Assembly: GCF_014196225.1 (NCBI RefSeq)
Contig: NZ_JACIDI010000003.1
Span: 182,311 to 246,310 of the forward strand
Source of the DNA: Bacteroides pyogenes
GTDB taxonomy: Bacteria; Bacteroidota; Bacteroidia; Bacteroidales; Bacteroidaceae
DNA length: 64,000 nucleotides
Reading direction: 5' to 3'
Both the position numbers and the translations under genes were made by a program. The notes below the pieces were generated by a model. That model was given only the letters and a program-made list of their open reading frames with translations. It ran no database searches and had not been told where the DNA came from. The stretch's first letter is position 1. Each line of letters starts with the position of its first letter. This document shows positions 53,809-62,219 of this stretch, piece after piece.

Positions 53809-53927
53809 AATACTGACTCTATTAATTGCATAGCTTTCGCGCCATAATGTTTAACTACTATATCCTGCATGGACATGCAGTCCCATTCTTCTGGATACAT
53901 CTTTTCGCCTATTTTAAATCGATTCAT
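53805..53927 (-). CDS. Small ORF of 40 residues upstream of the invertase
   Basis: The ATG at 53925-53927 opens MNRFKIGEKMYPEEWDCMSM and runs for 40 codons to a TGA at 53805 that overlaps the invertase ATG (ATGA). Such tight coupling suggests a translated leader or partner. No family is known. It starts seven bases past the stop of the 84-residue gene. Confidence 0.5.
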   Translation of the reverse strand: MNRFKIGEKMYPEEWDCMSMQDIVVKHYGAKAMQLIESVL

Positions 53928-53934
53928 ATCTTTC

Positions 53935-54189
53935 TTATAATTCATTAATATGGATTGGTTTCAGCTGCTTGTTATACAGTTTTACTTTCAACCTTTCCGT
54001 CAGGATAAAAACAAAGGAAGCGGCATCCGGATTGTCGACGCAAACTCGCACCCCGGTGAGATGTTCCGCTTTCGCTTTCATGAGAGTCACCTTGCAAGGC
54101 TTGCCGTAGTATTCCCAATAATACACCAGTTGTCCAAGCAAGGCGGTCTCTATCTGTATCACAAGTTCGACAGGTTCTTTATAGAGCAT
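53935..54189 (-). CDS. Hypothetical phage early protein, 84 residues
   Basis: This is a small early gene with VELVIQIETALLGQLVYYWEYY (residues 7-28) and a beta C-terminal half. The start overlaps the end of the HAD gene by 11 bases, so the two may be co-translated. No function is recognised. Confidence 0.6.
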   Translation of the reverse strand: MLYKEPVELVIQIETALLGQLVYYWEYYGKPCKVTLMKAKAEHLTGVRVCVDNPDAASFVFILTERLKVKLYNKQLKPIHINEL

Positions 54190-54556
54190 GGCGGCGGGAT
54201 GTTTTATACTCGGTCTCCATCCGTTCTATCTCTTTTTGACAAGCGATCCATCCGGGGAAACCTCCTATGTTCTTATCGTCAATATAGCAATGGGCATATA
54301 CTTTTCTGCCACCGGGGCCGTATTGGGCAATGTTTTCCGGGTTATGCTCATTGACCCGGTCAAAGGGAATCCGTCTCTCCAAAAGCCAATTGACGGCTTC
54401 CAACAGTCGTTCTCCGGTCCTGCAAGTCCAGATAATGATATAATGCCCCTGCTCATGCAATCGGCGCAGCACCTCGCCGGCGTAAGGCTGTTCGCCTGCA
54501 ATAGCCGGGTATTCTCCCCGGCTAATGGTCCCGTCAAAGTCTACTGCGATAATCAC
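54179..54556 (-). CDS. HAD-like phosphatase (BT0820-type)
   Basis: This 125-residue protein has the HAD motif I DFDGTI (6-11), motif II-like IIIWTCRTGE, and motif III/IV-like YIDDKN. The cap domain is absent, as in the BT0820-type minimal phosphatases of Bacteroides. In phages such genes are suggested to act on nucleotides, but the substrate is unknown. It overlaps the DUF4494 gene by four bases. Confidence 0.75.
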   Translation of the reverse strand: MIIAVDFDGTISRGEYPAIAGEQPYAGEVLRRLHEQGHYIIIWTCRTGERLLEAVNWLLERRIPFDRVNEHNPENIAQYGPGGRKVYAHCYIDDKNIGGFPGWIACQKEIERMETEYKTSRRHAL

Positions 54557-55023
54557 ACTTCATCCTCCCCTGACTTTCGTTCCGCAGCCTCGTATGGGAG
54601 CACTTCCCAGATAGGAGACTCACACACGGATGCGATCTGATAGTCGGCCATAGTGCCTTTCATGCCTTCGTCGAGTTTTTTCACCGCGTCGCGCAAGTCC
54701 GCCGCCTGCACCAAAACCTGCGTGGAAGTCTTTTTCTCCGCTCCGCTCTTTTCATCGAGTGTGATAAAGATGAGCTTGCACTTGAACCATCGGTCTGCGC
54801 TCTCTTCATCGCTGGCGAAGAGTTCGCTGTAGTTGGCGCGTTTTATGTCCGATACGGTAAACTCTCCGCTGATAAATTGCTTGACCTGTTCGATAAGACG
54901 CGCTTCCGCTTCAGTGAAACTGAGCGCATCTACCAGGTACGCTTCGGTTACTTTGACATTCATACCCGCCTCGTTTATCTTCTCGTAGCGGACTTTTCCT
55001 TGAAACCAATTGTGCATTGACAT
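54553..55023 (-). CDS. DUF4494 protein
   Basis: This 156-residue protein resembles DUF4494: HNWFQGKVRYEKINEAGMNV at the start, VKVTEAYLVDALSFTEAEAR near residues 23-42 and WFKCKLIFITLDEKSGAEK. It is frequent in Bacteroidales phages and mobile elements without a known role. It overlaps the next gene by four bases. Confidence 0.78.
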   Translation of the reverse strand: MSMHNWFQGKVRYEKINEAGMNVKVTEAYLVDALSFTEAEARLIEQVKQFISGEFTVSDIKRANYSELFASDEESADRWFKCKLIFITLDEKSGAEKKTSTQVLVQAADLRDAVKKLDEGMKGTMADYQIASVCESPIWEVLPYEAAERKSGEDEV

Positions 55024-55054
55024 AACTTTTTTGCTTTTAAATGATTTGATAATT

Positions 55055-55702
55055 TTATTTCATGGCCGCTAAAGAAAGCGGCAGTTTCATCGGATTTCCT
55101 TTGGAATCCCGCATCTCCACTTCAATGAACTGGCAGGTAGGGACAGGGCGGTAAGCCGCTTTGATTATTGAGATGCCGTCTAAAAAGTCAGGGCTTTGGC
55201 TTTTTATGGCCAGTCTCTCCAGTTCAAGCACCTTATTGGCTTTAAGCGCTCCTTTTCTGTCTTTTGCCAGCAATCCCATTACGGTGTCCACCAGAGCTGC
55301 GGTATCTTCATCCTTGGCCAGAGAGGCAAGATACTTCTTCACTTTTTCCACACCCGCTTCCACTGTATCGTCCCATCCTTCATTCACCCGATTGCCAAGC
55401 GTAATGCTGCAAGTTCCGTCCTGGGTGGTGAACGTATCGCTCCGGCGGTCGCCTTTCACCTTAAAAAGTTCATTCTTCATGCTTATGAGCGTGGCAGCAT
55501 CGGAAAACACCTCTTGTTTGATGCGTGTCATTTCCGATGAAAGAACCTGAAGTTTTCTCAGGTTGACAGCTACAAATTTGTCAACCAGTTCCTTGTAAGT
55601 TTCACGTTCCTGCTGAACACGGATGGCTTCCGCACGTTCCTCTGCTTCAAGCTGTAGCTTGAGCTGTTCTTTTTCTTCTTTTGTCAATTTGGAAATTTCC
55701 AT
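55055..55702 (-). CDS. DUF3164 phage protein
   Basis: This 215-residue protein resembles DUF3164, found in Mu-like phages. It has a long charged coil (residues 5-70), DTFTTQDGTCSITLGNRVNEGWDD near 90-110 and SIIKAAYRPVPTCQFIEVE near 180. It is usually placed near GemA. A regulatory or replication role is possible but not shown. Confidence 0.8.
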   Translation of the reverse strand: MEISKLTKEEKEQLKLQLEAEERAEAIRVQQERETYKELVDKFVAVNLRKLQVLSSEMTRIKQEVFSDAATLISMKNELFKVKGDRRSDTFTTQDGTCSITLGNRVNEGWDDTVEAGVEKVKKYLASLAKDEDTAALVDTVMGLLAKDRKGALKANKVLELERLAIKSQSPDFLDGISIIKAAYRPVPTCQFIEVEMRDSKGNPMKLPLSLAAMK

Positions 55703-55757
55703 ACAGTTCTGTAATTTTAAATAAATGGTTCATACTATTTATCGATTAAATTCTCAC

Positions 55758-55982
55758 TCACTTCTTCGAAGCAGCCAGACCGGCTTTCCCCTGTTCGATA
55801 CGCATGTTCAAATTGTGGAATTCATTGATCAGATCGTCTGTTTCCTTGCATTTTTCCGTCGTATCTTTTTCCATCAACAAGTCTATTATTTCCTCCATTC
55901 TTGCTTCATCGCGCGCGATGCGCTCCTCCAGTCTTCTGATTTCCCGGAGGCGGAGGCGGCGGTTGGATTCGGTTTCTTTCAT
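55758..55982 (-). CDS. Short coiled-coil protein
   Basis: This 74-residue protein is almost fully coiled coil (RLRLREIRRLEERIARDEAR). It overlaps the helix-turn-helix gene by four bases, so the two may be partners. No family is recognised. Confidence 0.6.
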   Translation of the reverse strand: MKETESNRRLRLREIRRLEERIARDEARMEEIIDLLMEKDTTEKCKETDDLINEFHNLNMRIEQGKAGLAASKK

Positions 55983-56575
55983 TCTTCCTGCATTTTTTTA
56001 CAAGTCCGGTGTTCGCGTACGACTTTGCTTTTGTCCAATTCCCTTTTGCTGAAATATACCCGGGTACCCTTCTTGTAACCGGTCAACAGCCCTTTATCCG
56101 CCCAACGTTTTATGGTGGATTTGCTACACCCCACATATCTGCATGCATCTGCTTGACAGATAAGGTCATTTGTTTCCGCTTCCTCCACGGGCTTGCGATT
56201 GATCTTCATAGATGCCTTGCGCATGCCGAGCACTTTTTCCAAACGGCAGACACGTTGCATCAGGCTCAACAGCGTACGGCGCGAAACCATAATCCTGTCC
56301 GGGTCCTCCGTTTCCTCATATTCCGGCACCTCGGCACCGGGTATGAGTTCCTCCAGGGAAAGGCTCCCCGCCAGATAACGCGCCGCATCGCGCGCGGCGA
56401 AAAAGAGCTCTTCGTTTTTTTCATCCTCGGATACCCCTCGGACATATTGATCAAAGACCTGCGCCTCATTATGCCTGCACTCCAAAACGTTTGCCTGTGC
56501 GGCGCTTTTTTCGTCTCCGTTTTTCCGGAGCAGGGAAATGGCATGATTGATTTCCCGGTTGTTTCTTTTCCTCAT
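55979..56575 (-). CDS. Helix-turn-helix phage protein
   Basis: This 198-residue protein has a C-terminal excisionase-type DNA-binding domain (about 138-182; QADACRYVGCSKSTIKRW, then GTRVYFSKRELDKSK). Its N-terminal part is unlike known families. It may control early transcription or transposition. It lies eight bases after the next upstream early gene. Confidence 0.7.
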   Translation of the reverse strand: MRKRNNREINHAISLLRKNGDEKSAAQANVLECRHNEAQVFDQYVRGVSEDEKNEELFFAARDAARYLAGSLSLEELIPGAEVPEYEETEDPDRIMVSRRTLLSLMQRVCRLEKVLGMRKASMKINRKPVEEAETNDLICQADACRYVGCSKSTIKRWADKGLLTGYKKGTRVYFSKRELDKSKVVREHRTCKKMQEE

Positions 56576-56582
56576 GGCTGTT

Positions 56583-57032
56583 TTATTTTAATTCGTTCTC
56601 TTTGTACGCTATCTTTTCCAATTGTTTTTTGAAAGCTTTCAGCTCTTCCAATGTCATCTCCGTGACATTGCAACGGGCTTTGCTGCGGTTGCGCGCAAAC
56701 ACATTCAGTTTCGCCTTGTTCATTTCAAACTCCTCGGGAGTGTCATTGCTATAATCCTTGTTCAAGAAGGAGATTTGAAACGATAACGCGAAAATGCCCC
56801 TGAGCAGGTTCTTTGCGGCTTCCTTCCGTTTCTTTTCCATATCTCCGTCGAGAAAGGAAAACAGATGCCGTGCTTCCGAAAATGAAATATCCTTCAAGCT
56901 GTCCGTACGTCCGCCGGTCAGGGAGTAGATGCACGAACGCCGTGCCTCTTCATCCATGCCCAGGTTACGGAACTTGGCGTGCAGCGCCTTTAATTGCTGT
57001 GGGCTGATGTTTTTTTCGATTGTCCGTCCCAT
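56583..57032 (-). CDS. GemA/Gp16-like regulatory protein
   Basis: This 149-residue protein lies where Mu-like phages carry gp16 (DUF1018). The start (ISPQQLKALHAKFRNLGMDEE, then LKDISFSEARHLFSFLDGD) resembles the Gp16 layout of two helical repeats. In Mu, GemA changes host supercoiling-related expression. The match is moderate. Confidence 0.5.
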   Translation of the reverse strand: MGRTIEKNISPQQLKALHAKFRNLGMDEEARRSCIYSLTGGRTDSLKDISFSEARHLFSFLDGDMEKKRKEAAKNLLRGIFALSFQISFLNKDYSNDTPEEFEMNKAKLNVFARNRSKARCNVTEMTLEELKAFKKQLEKIAYKENELK

Positions 57033-57037
57033 TTTCT

Positions 57038-57703
57038 TTATTGTTGTTTTTCCTTCCTACCCCAATACTCCTGCGCCCGTTCCGGCCAGATGTCGAAATG
57101 TCCCACCGGTCCGATGAACCGTCCCTTGCTGATGGCTCGGTACCCTTCCACATATATTTTCAGCGCCGCGTCGAACATGACGCTTTTGGCAGATCTCCCG
57201 GTTGGGAGCGTGCCGGTGGCATGGCTGATGAAGATGAGCAGTTTGTTACGGTGTCGCTCCTTGAAAGCGATATATTGCCGGTAAGTCATCTGCGTGTACT
57301 GGAAGCTGTCTATTACGATAAAATCGGGGCTTTTCTGACGTTTGATGCGGAGGCTTAATTCTTCCATGCTCTCGTTGTCAAGTAACAGGAAGCGGCGGTT
57401 GACCTCATCCATGCCGAAGCGTCGGAGCGTGTTCTGCATTGTCAGGCAGGCGCCCTCCTCCATGCTGTTGTAAGCCACCCGGCCGAATCTTGCAAGCTCC
57501 TTACAGAGCTGCATGACGAATGAAGTCTTTCCATTCCCCGAATTTCCCCAGATAAACCATACCCCTTTCCGTTCAGGCGTGCCGAATGCGTCGTACCACG
57601 CACCTTCGAACGAAAGAGTTTCGAACTTCATGCTGAGCACTTCGCGTACTCCTTTCGCATTGCGGGCGAACGTACGTGCCGTATCCGTCGTAGTTCCGTT
57701 CAT
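57038..57703 (-). CDS. RecA/KaiC-like ATPase beside MuB
   Basis: This 221-residue protein has Walker A GNSGNGKT near residue 53-60 and Walker B-like FIVIDSFQYTQM near 127-138, followed by LLIFISHATG. The fold is RecA or DnaB/KaiC type. Its start overlaps the MuB stop by four bases. Mu itself has no such gene. It may be a replication or target-capture accessory; the substrate is unknown. Confidence 0.65.
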   Translation of the reverse strand: MNGTTTDTARTFARNAKGVREVLSMKFETLSFEGAWYDAFGTPERKGVWFIWGNSGNGKTSFVMQLCKELARFGRVAYNSMEEGACLTMQNTLRRFGMDEVNRRFLLLDNESMEELSLRIKRQKSPDFIVIDSFQYTQMTYRQYIAFKERHRNKLLIFISHATGTLPTGRSAKSVMFDAALKIYVEGYRAISKGRFIGPVGHFDIWPERAQEYWGRKEKQQ

Positions 57704-58590
57704 CGCGCACCCTCCAATCTCCTGGATTCGGCAATGCGCTTGCAGGCGTGCACAACACGCTTTACGCGCCGCAGGTCATGCTCGGCCTGTCCGGCTTCAC
57801 GCAGCACGCGCTTGATGTCTGCTTCATCTGTCAGGCCGTTCGCCCGGCAAATCGCATAGATGTCCTCGCGGGTGGTGGCGGACACTTCATAGAAACGGCG
57901 TCCTATGCGAGAGTTGATCTCCTTGTATCCTTTCTTATTGTAGCGCAACCCGTTCTCCATCCGCCGCTTGATATAGTCCGTAGAGAGGAATATGATGCCG
58001 CACTTGCCCGTCAGCCGGTTATAGATCGATATGAAGTAATTAAATACCGAGTCTGTCAGCTTGTCGCCCTCATCGAAAATAAGCAGCGGATTATTCAGGA
58101 AAGCAATCATGGATATGGCATACTCCAGGATGTCACGCAGGTTAGTCCCATCTGTGGGCGCGCCTACCTGTTTGGCTATCTCCCTGACAAAGTCGCTTTT
58201 CCGCATGTCTTCCGAGCATAGGATGTAGAACACGTTGCGGTGCGTGCGGCGGTACTCGATTGCAGTCGCCGTCTTTCCGCATCCGGCGTCACCTACCACC
58301 CACGTTACGTTTTTGTACATCTGAGCGTCGTTCATGGCGAAGGTGATGCGTGTAAAGGTGGCGCTTTCATGCAGCGTCCAGCCCTCGAGGCTGTAGCCTA
58401 TCTGTACGGAAATGCGGATAAACATATCATCGCTGATATTGGTGTATTTGCCGTTCATCAGGGCGGATAAGGTGGCGGCGCTCACACCGTTCAGGCTTTC
58501 GGCCGCGCGGTTCTGTGAAGGGTAGTTGCTGCAATAATCCGCAAGCGCCTCGCGGATGTCATTCTTTTGTTCCTTGGTAAGTTCTTTCAT
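57700..58590 (-). CDS. MuB transposition activator ATPase
   Basis: This 296-residue protein has an N-terminal helix-turn-helix (YPSQNRAAESLNGVSAATLSAL) and an AAA ATPase with Walker A GDAGCGKTA near 100 and Walker B LLIFDEGD near 169. MuB binds target DNA and delivers it to MuA, and also confers target immunity. It lies 48 bases after the MuA gene. Confidence 0.9.
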   Translation of the reverse strand: MKELTKEQKNDIREALADYCSNYPSQNRAAESLNGVSAATLSALMNGKYTNISDDMFIRISVQIGYSLEGWTLHESATFTRITFAMNDAQMYKNVTWVVGDAGCGKTATAIEYRRTHRNVFYILCSEDMRKSDFVREIAKQVGAPTDGTNLRDILEYAISMIAFLNNPLLIFDEGDKLTDSVFNYFISIYNRLTGKCGIIFLSTDYIKRRMENGLRYNKKGYKEINSRIGRRFYEVSATTREDIYAICRANGLTDEADIKRVLREAGQAEHDLRRVKRVVHACKRIAESRRLEGAR

Positions 58591-58638
58591 CTGTTTGAAT
58601 ATTGTTTGAATGATTGTTGAATATTGCTTGTTTCTCGT

Positions 58639-60729
58639 TTAAAAGTCTCCGTACATCTCTTCCCATGTAAGTTCGGAGGCGGCTTTGGTAAATTCCCCCA
58701 CCGTGGCGATACCCTGTTCGTCCTCTTCCTCAAAGGAGAAGGGGACGGGTTCCGTACCGTCCGGATAGCTTACCGGCGCCTCTATCTTGCCTGTGGCGTA
58801 TGCTTCCCTGTACGCATCCATCCGTTTCTTCGACACGCCCACGGGGCGCGGGATGTTGAGTTTCGCGTACGCTTCTCCGGCGCATTCGTCAAGCAGCATT
58901 TCTTCGGAAGCGATATGCATGGCTACGCGAGCCTGTTCGTTGGCGCGGAGCTGGGCGAAAAGCAACGCGTCTTCTTCTTCCGCACGGTCCGCCGTGGCAC
59001 GGTGGATGCTTACCTTGGGAGTCGCCACCGCCGCAAATACAAGCCCTGAGGCAGTGGGTTTCCACAATTCTATGCGGGTCATGTCCGCCGGGTCATAGCG
59101 GTAATGGAAACTCTCTCCGACGTTGGACAAATGAAAATTCATATCCACAAGCCCGTCCTCACCGTATACCATGTAGCGGTACTCCTGTTTGTTCAGGGTG
59201 AAGCAGTATCCTTCCGTTCCGTATTCCACGCTCTTGGCAGAGGTCAGCATGAACAACTCCGCCAGTTCGCGCCCTTCTACCTGTTCGGCATACGGGCAAC
59301 AGAGTGAAGCCTGCATCTCCATGCGTGTCAACCCCGTTTCCGAGCCTGTGTGCGGGGAGTTGTTCCATTCATCCCGCAGGTGCAGGTATTGCTCCATCAT
59401 ATCCTCTCGGGTGGGCAGGCTCTCGATGTTTGCGGTGATCATGTCTAAGTTCACACGGCTGCCGCGTTTTCTGGCCGTAATGTTCTGTCCCGTGAAGTTG
59501 TACATCTTGTGCAACACCTGGGATTGAAATCGCCCGAATGCGCTCTCTATGCTTTTGCTTTGTGCATTGTGAGGCATCGTGGTTTTGTGCAGGTGACAGA
59601 TTTGCCCCAGGAAAGCCACCGCATCCGCACGTTTGTGCCCGCCCTGGTTATCGGTCACGATTTCGTAAGGCTTTACTTTACATGTTTCCAGTGCCATGCG
59701 GTAAGCCGAATATTGGGTGCTGAATCTTTCAGGACCGAAAGAATATCCGATAAATGCTTCCGTGCAGGCGTCCATTACCTCGTACACGTCCGTCGTGCGG
59801 GCCACCATACGTTTGCTTTTCCTGTCGTATTCCTTATAGTAAAGGTTGACCTTTGTTCCGTCACCGTACCAGAGTGTATTCGGCATGTCGGGCATCTTCG
59901 TGTCAAAAGTAGGCATGAACTCGTTTTTGAAAGCCACCTCGCCATGTACGGAGGCGAACCACCAGAGCTTGACGGCTGTTTTGTTCAGGTAATTGCTTAC
60001 CGTTTGCGGGGATTTCACCGGCGAAAGCCCTTTTTCCTTGGCGATGCGGTTGTACTCCTCGAATATCTGCATTTCAGTGTACACGGGGAACTTGCTGCGC
60101 CGCAAGCGAATCAGGACACGCCCCTCGGCGGGACCGATCTTGCGTGCGGTCTGATTGCCGAAATTGCCGTTGGCTAATACCTCGTAACCATACCGGCGGT
60201 AATGGTTGTATTTCTCCAGCAATCGTGCACGGCTCTTGGGCAGCGTATGCCCGTAACGCTCACGAAGCCTTTCGCTCAGCGCCACCAGCTCATCGCTCAC
60301 CAGCTTTGGCCGTCGGTAACCGCTTGCGCTGTGCAGCTCCGTCATAGCAGAAGCTTTTGCCGCAAGAGCGTTGAGAACCTTGGCGTTCAGAACATATTCC
60401 GCCTGCCGCTCTAAGCTGATGGCGGGCGTGCAGCTTCGGAAATACTCCACTGCACGATCGTCGCTCTTCAATCTTTCGTCCGTTGGCGTAATAGCCGTCA
60501 ATCGTTTTTCCATCTCTTTTCTTGCATTAGGATTTTGCATGTCATAAGCGGAACGAAGTCGCTGAGGAAGCCTTTCGTATGAAACAAGCGCAGGACGGTT
60601 GCGGGCTGCTCTTTGTATGACAACCAGCTTGCCTATGTTAACGTATTTGTCATAACAAGACCGAGAGATGATCCCACTTCCTACAAGCTCTTCGAACGTC
60701 ACGCATATTGTTTTTCCGTATAATTCCAT
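58639..60729 (-). CDS. MuA-type DDE transposase
   Basis: This 696-residue protein carries an N-terminal DNA-binding part, then the RNase H-like catalytic core with Asp290 (WYGDGTKV), Asp360 (VTDNQGGH) and Glu395 (KSIESAFG), the second Asp and Glu being 35 apart. The C-terminal part should bind MuB. It catalyses integration and replicative transposition. All catalytic residues are present. Confidence 0.95.
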   Translation of the reverse strand: MELYGKTICVTFEELVGSGIISRSCYDKYVNIGKLVVIQRAARNRPALVSYERLPQRLRSAYDMQNPNARKEMEKRLTAITPTDERLKSDDRAVEYFRSCTPAISLERQAEYVLNAKVLNALAAKASAMTELHSASGYRRPKLVSDELVALSERLRERYGHTLPKSRARLLEKYNHYRRYGYEVLANGNFGNQTARKIGPAEGRVLIRLRRSKFPVYTEMQIFEEYNRIAKEKGLSPVKSPQTVSNYLNKTAVKLWWFASVHGEVAFKNEFMPTFDTKMPDMPNTLWYGDGTKVNLYYKEYDRKSKRMVARTTDVYEVMDACTEAFIGYSFGPERFSTQYSAYRMALETCKVKPYEIVTDNQGGHKRADAVAFLGQICHLHKTTMPHNAQSKSIESAFGRFQSQVLHKMYNFTGQNITARKRGSRVNLDMITANIESLPTREDMMEQYLHLRDEWNNSPHTGSETGLTRMEMQASLCCPYAEQVEGRELAELFMLTSAKSVEYGTEGYCFTLNKQEYRYMVYGEDGLVDMNFHLSNVGESFHYRYDPADMTRIELWKPTASGLVFAAVATPKVSIHRATADRAEEEDALLFAQLRANEQARVAMHIASEEMLLDECAGEAYAKLNIPRPVGVSKKRMDAYREAYATGKIEAPVSYPDGTEPVPFSFEEEDEQGIATVGEFTKAASELTWEEMYGDF

Positions 60730-60786
60730 TGCTGAAAATTTTCGTTTGTACAGGCCCCGGCACCGAACCGGGGAGAAAGCCGCCCG

Positions 60787-60972
60787 TTACAGGCTCTTTT
60801 CCTGTTCTTTACCCGGCAGACAAAGAGATATCGCTAATATCACTGTCAATAGCACTATCACAAATGCGTTGCGGCAGTCAGTACTTGTCGCGTCCACATT
60901 ATTTCCCAGCCACAGCCCGTAAATCATACCTGCTGCTATGGCTGTCTTCTGAACATTTTTCCAAGTCTTCAT
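60787..60972 (-). CDS. Small membrane protein
   Basis: This 61-residue protein has one membrane segment (FVIVLLTVILAISLCLPG) and a second weaker one near residues 9-24. It lies between the MuA gene and the two small ORFs. It has no recognised family. Confidence 0.55.
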   Translation of the reverse strand: MKTWKNVQKTAIAAGMIYGLWLGNNVDATSTDCRNAFVIVLLTVILAISLCLPGKEQEKSL

Positions 60973-60985
60973 AATCTATCAAGTA

Positions 60986-61099
60986 TTAAGAGTTAATCGA
61001 TATCAAGTCATCTATGTCACAAGAGTTCACTACAGGGTCGGGGAATGCAATTGGTATGCTTCCATCTCTATATCCTACATCGATACACACAGTCGCCAT
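60986..61099 (-). CDS. Small ORF of 37 residues
   Basis: The ATG at 61097-61099 opens MATVCIDVGYRDGSIPIAFP and the frame ends at TAA 60986. It overlaps the 39-residue ORF (61068-61187) by 32 bases in another frame. Its amino-acid makeup is protein-like. No function can be given. Confidence 0.35.
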   Translation of the reverse strand: MATVCIDVGYRDGSIPIAFPDPVVNSCDIDDLISINS

Positions 61100-61187
61100 C
61101 CGTGCTCAGTAAGGCATTATATTCCAGCATCAGTTTTCGCAGTTTCATCAGGAACGCAATTTCTTTTTCTGTCAGCTTTCTATTCAT
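61068..61187 (-). CDS. Small ORF of 39 residues
   Basis: The ATG at 61185-61187 opens MNRKLTEKEIAFLMKLRKLM and the frame ends at TAG 61068. It starts four bases past the Ner-like stop. The sequence is helical and charged, like a small DNA-binding or regulatory peptide. Confidence 0.45.
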   Translation of the reverse strand: MNRKLTEKEIAFLMKLRKLMLEYNALLSTDGDCVYRCRI

Positions 61188-61190
61188 ATA

Positions 61191-61466
61191 TTAAAGTGTT
61201 ACTGAATCATTCCTTATCACCGTCTTCACATTCCCTTTGGAGTCCAGGACTTTTATCGGGCGTTTGGTTGTATCTGTCACATCGTTAATCTCCAACAACC
61301 GGCCTCCATTGGCCATAGCAGCCTCTCTGATTTTTGTAGCCTGCACACTGTTGCGTCTGAACAGTAGAGCCTGGCTTACATTCTGCACACTTACATTGAA
61401 TGTTTTAGCGAGCATTGCTTTGCCTTTGGCATTTAATTCAATCTTTTGTCTGATTTTTCTTTCCAT
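61191..61466 (-). CDS. Ner/Cro-like early regulator
   Basis: This 91-residue protein is first in the leftward early operon, opposite the repressor gene, the place of Ner in Mu. It has LNAKGKAMLAKTFNVSVQNVSQALLF (residues 11-36), a helix-turn-helix-like part. It probably lowers both early and repressor transcription. Confidence 0.7.
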   Translation of the reverse strand: MERKIRQKIELNAKGKAMLAKTFNVSVQNVSQALLFRRNSVQATKIREAAMANGGRLLEINDVTDTTKRPIKVLDSKGNVKTVIRNDSVTL

Positions 61467-61502
61467 ATATCTGTTTCATTAAAATTATTCCTATCTTTAG
61501 CA

Positions 61503-61521
61503 CGTGTTTCATTGAGACACG
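61503..61521. promoter_or_regulatory. Candidate repressor or Ner operator
   Basis: CGTGTTTC (61503-61510) and GAGACACG (61514-61521) form a near-perfect 8-bp dyad around ATT. It lies at the start of the early transcript, between the two divergent regulators. A half site, GTTTCATT, recurs near 61482. Confidence 0.6.
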
Positions 61522-61524
61522 CTG

Positions 61525-61556
61525 CAAATATATACACAATTTGGGAAATATAAAAA
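61525..61556 (-). promoter_or_regulatory. Early promoter
   Basis: Read leftward: TTTT (61553-61556), 20 bases, TATATTTG (61525-61532). It would drive the Ner-MuA-MuB operon, with the dyad operator just downstream. Confidence 0.6.
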
Positions 61557-61581
61557 TAAATCGGGTTAAAAAAACAACAAA

Positions 61582-62208
61582 ATGGGAAATACTCTTGATA
61601 AAAATGGTGTGCTTGACCGCATAAAAAAACACTATCAATTAAAAGGTAATGCCGATTTGGCCCGTTTCCTTGGCGTTGCTCCTAATACTATTACTAATTG
61701 GTATGGACGAAATAGCTTTGATATAGATGCTATATACACAAAATGTGTAGATATTGATTTCAATTGGCTTTTTACTGGTGAAAGTGTGGAGCCTAAAATT
61801 AGCACAAGGCCATCTGTCGGAGTTCCATATTATGATGTAGATTTTATTGGAGGTTTTGATTTAATAGAGAATGATCAAACAATACTTCCTGCACATAATA
61901 TAGTTTTTAAACCATATGAAAAAGCCACTCTTTGGTGTAATGTAACTGGGCATAGTATGGAGCAAAAAATTAATCATGGGGATATAATAGCCCTTCAGGA
62001 ATGTAGATTAGATGATGTTTTATATGGAGAAATTTATGCTGTAGTTCTCGATACTATTCGCACGGTTAAGATTTTGCGAAAGTCGAAAGATCATTCAAAA
62101 CTTCGTTTTGTTCCTATTAATACGGTGGGTTACGATGAACAAGAATTTGATAAAAAGCGAATCATAAAACTCTATGCCGTACTTGGAAGTATTAGTAAAT
62201 TCTTTTAA
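61582..62208 (+). CDS. Phage repressor, helix-turn-helix with S24-type peptidase domain
   Basis: This 208-residue protein has an N-terminal helix-turn-helix (GNADLARFLGVAPNTITNWY) and a C-terminal LexA/CI-like domain with CNVTGHSMEQKINHGDIIAL (Ser in GHSM near residue 123) and the catalytic Lys in RTVKILRKSK. It should keep the prophage silent, with induction by self-cleavage. It is divergent from the early operon. Confidence 0.88.
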   Translation: MGNTLDKNGVLDRIKKHYQLKGNADLARFLGVAPNTITNWYGRNSFDIDAIYTKCVDIDFNWLFTGESVEPKISTRPSVGVPYYDVDFIGGFDLIENDQTILPAHNIVFKPYEKATLWCNVTGHSMEQKINHGDIIALQECRLDDVLYGEIYAVVLDTIRTVKILRKSKDHSKLRFVPINTVGYDEQEFDKKRIIKLYAVLGSISKFF

Positions 62209-62219
62209 AAAATAATATT

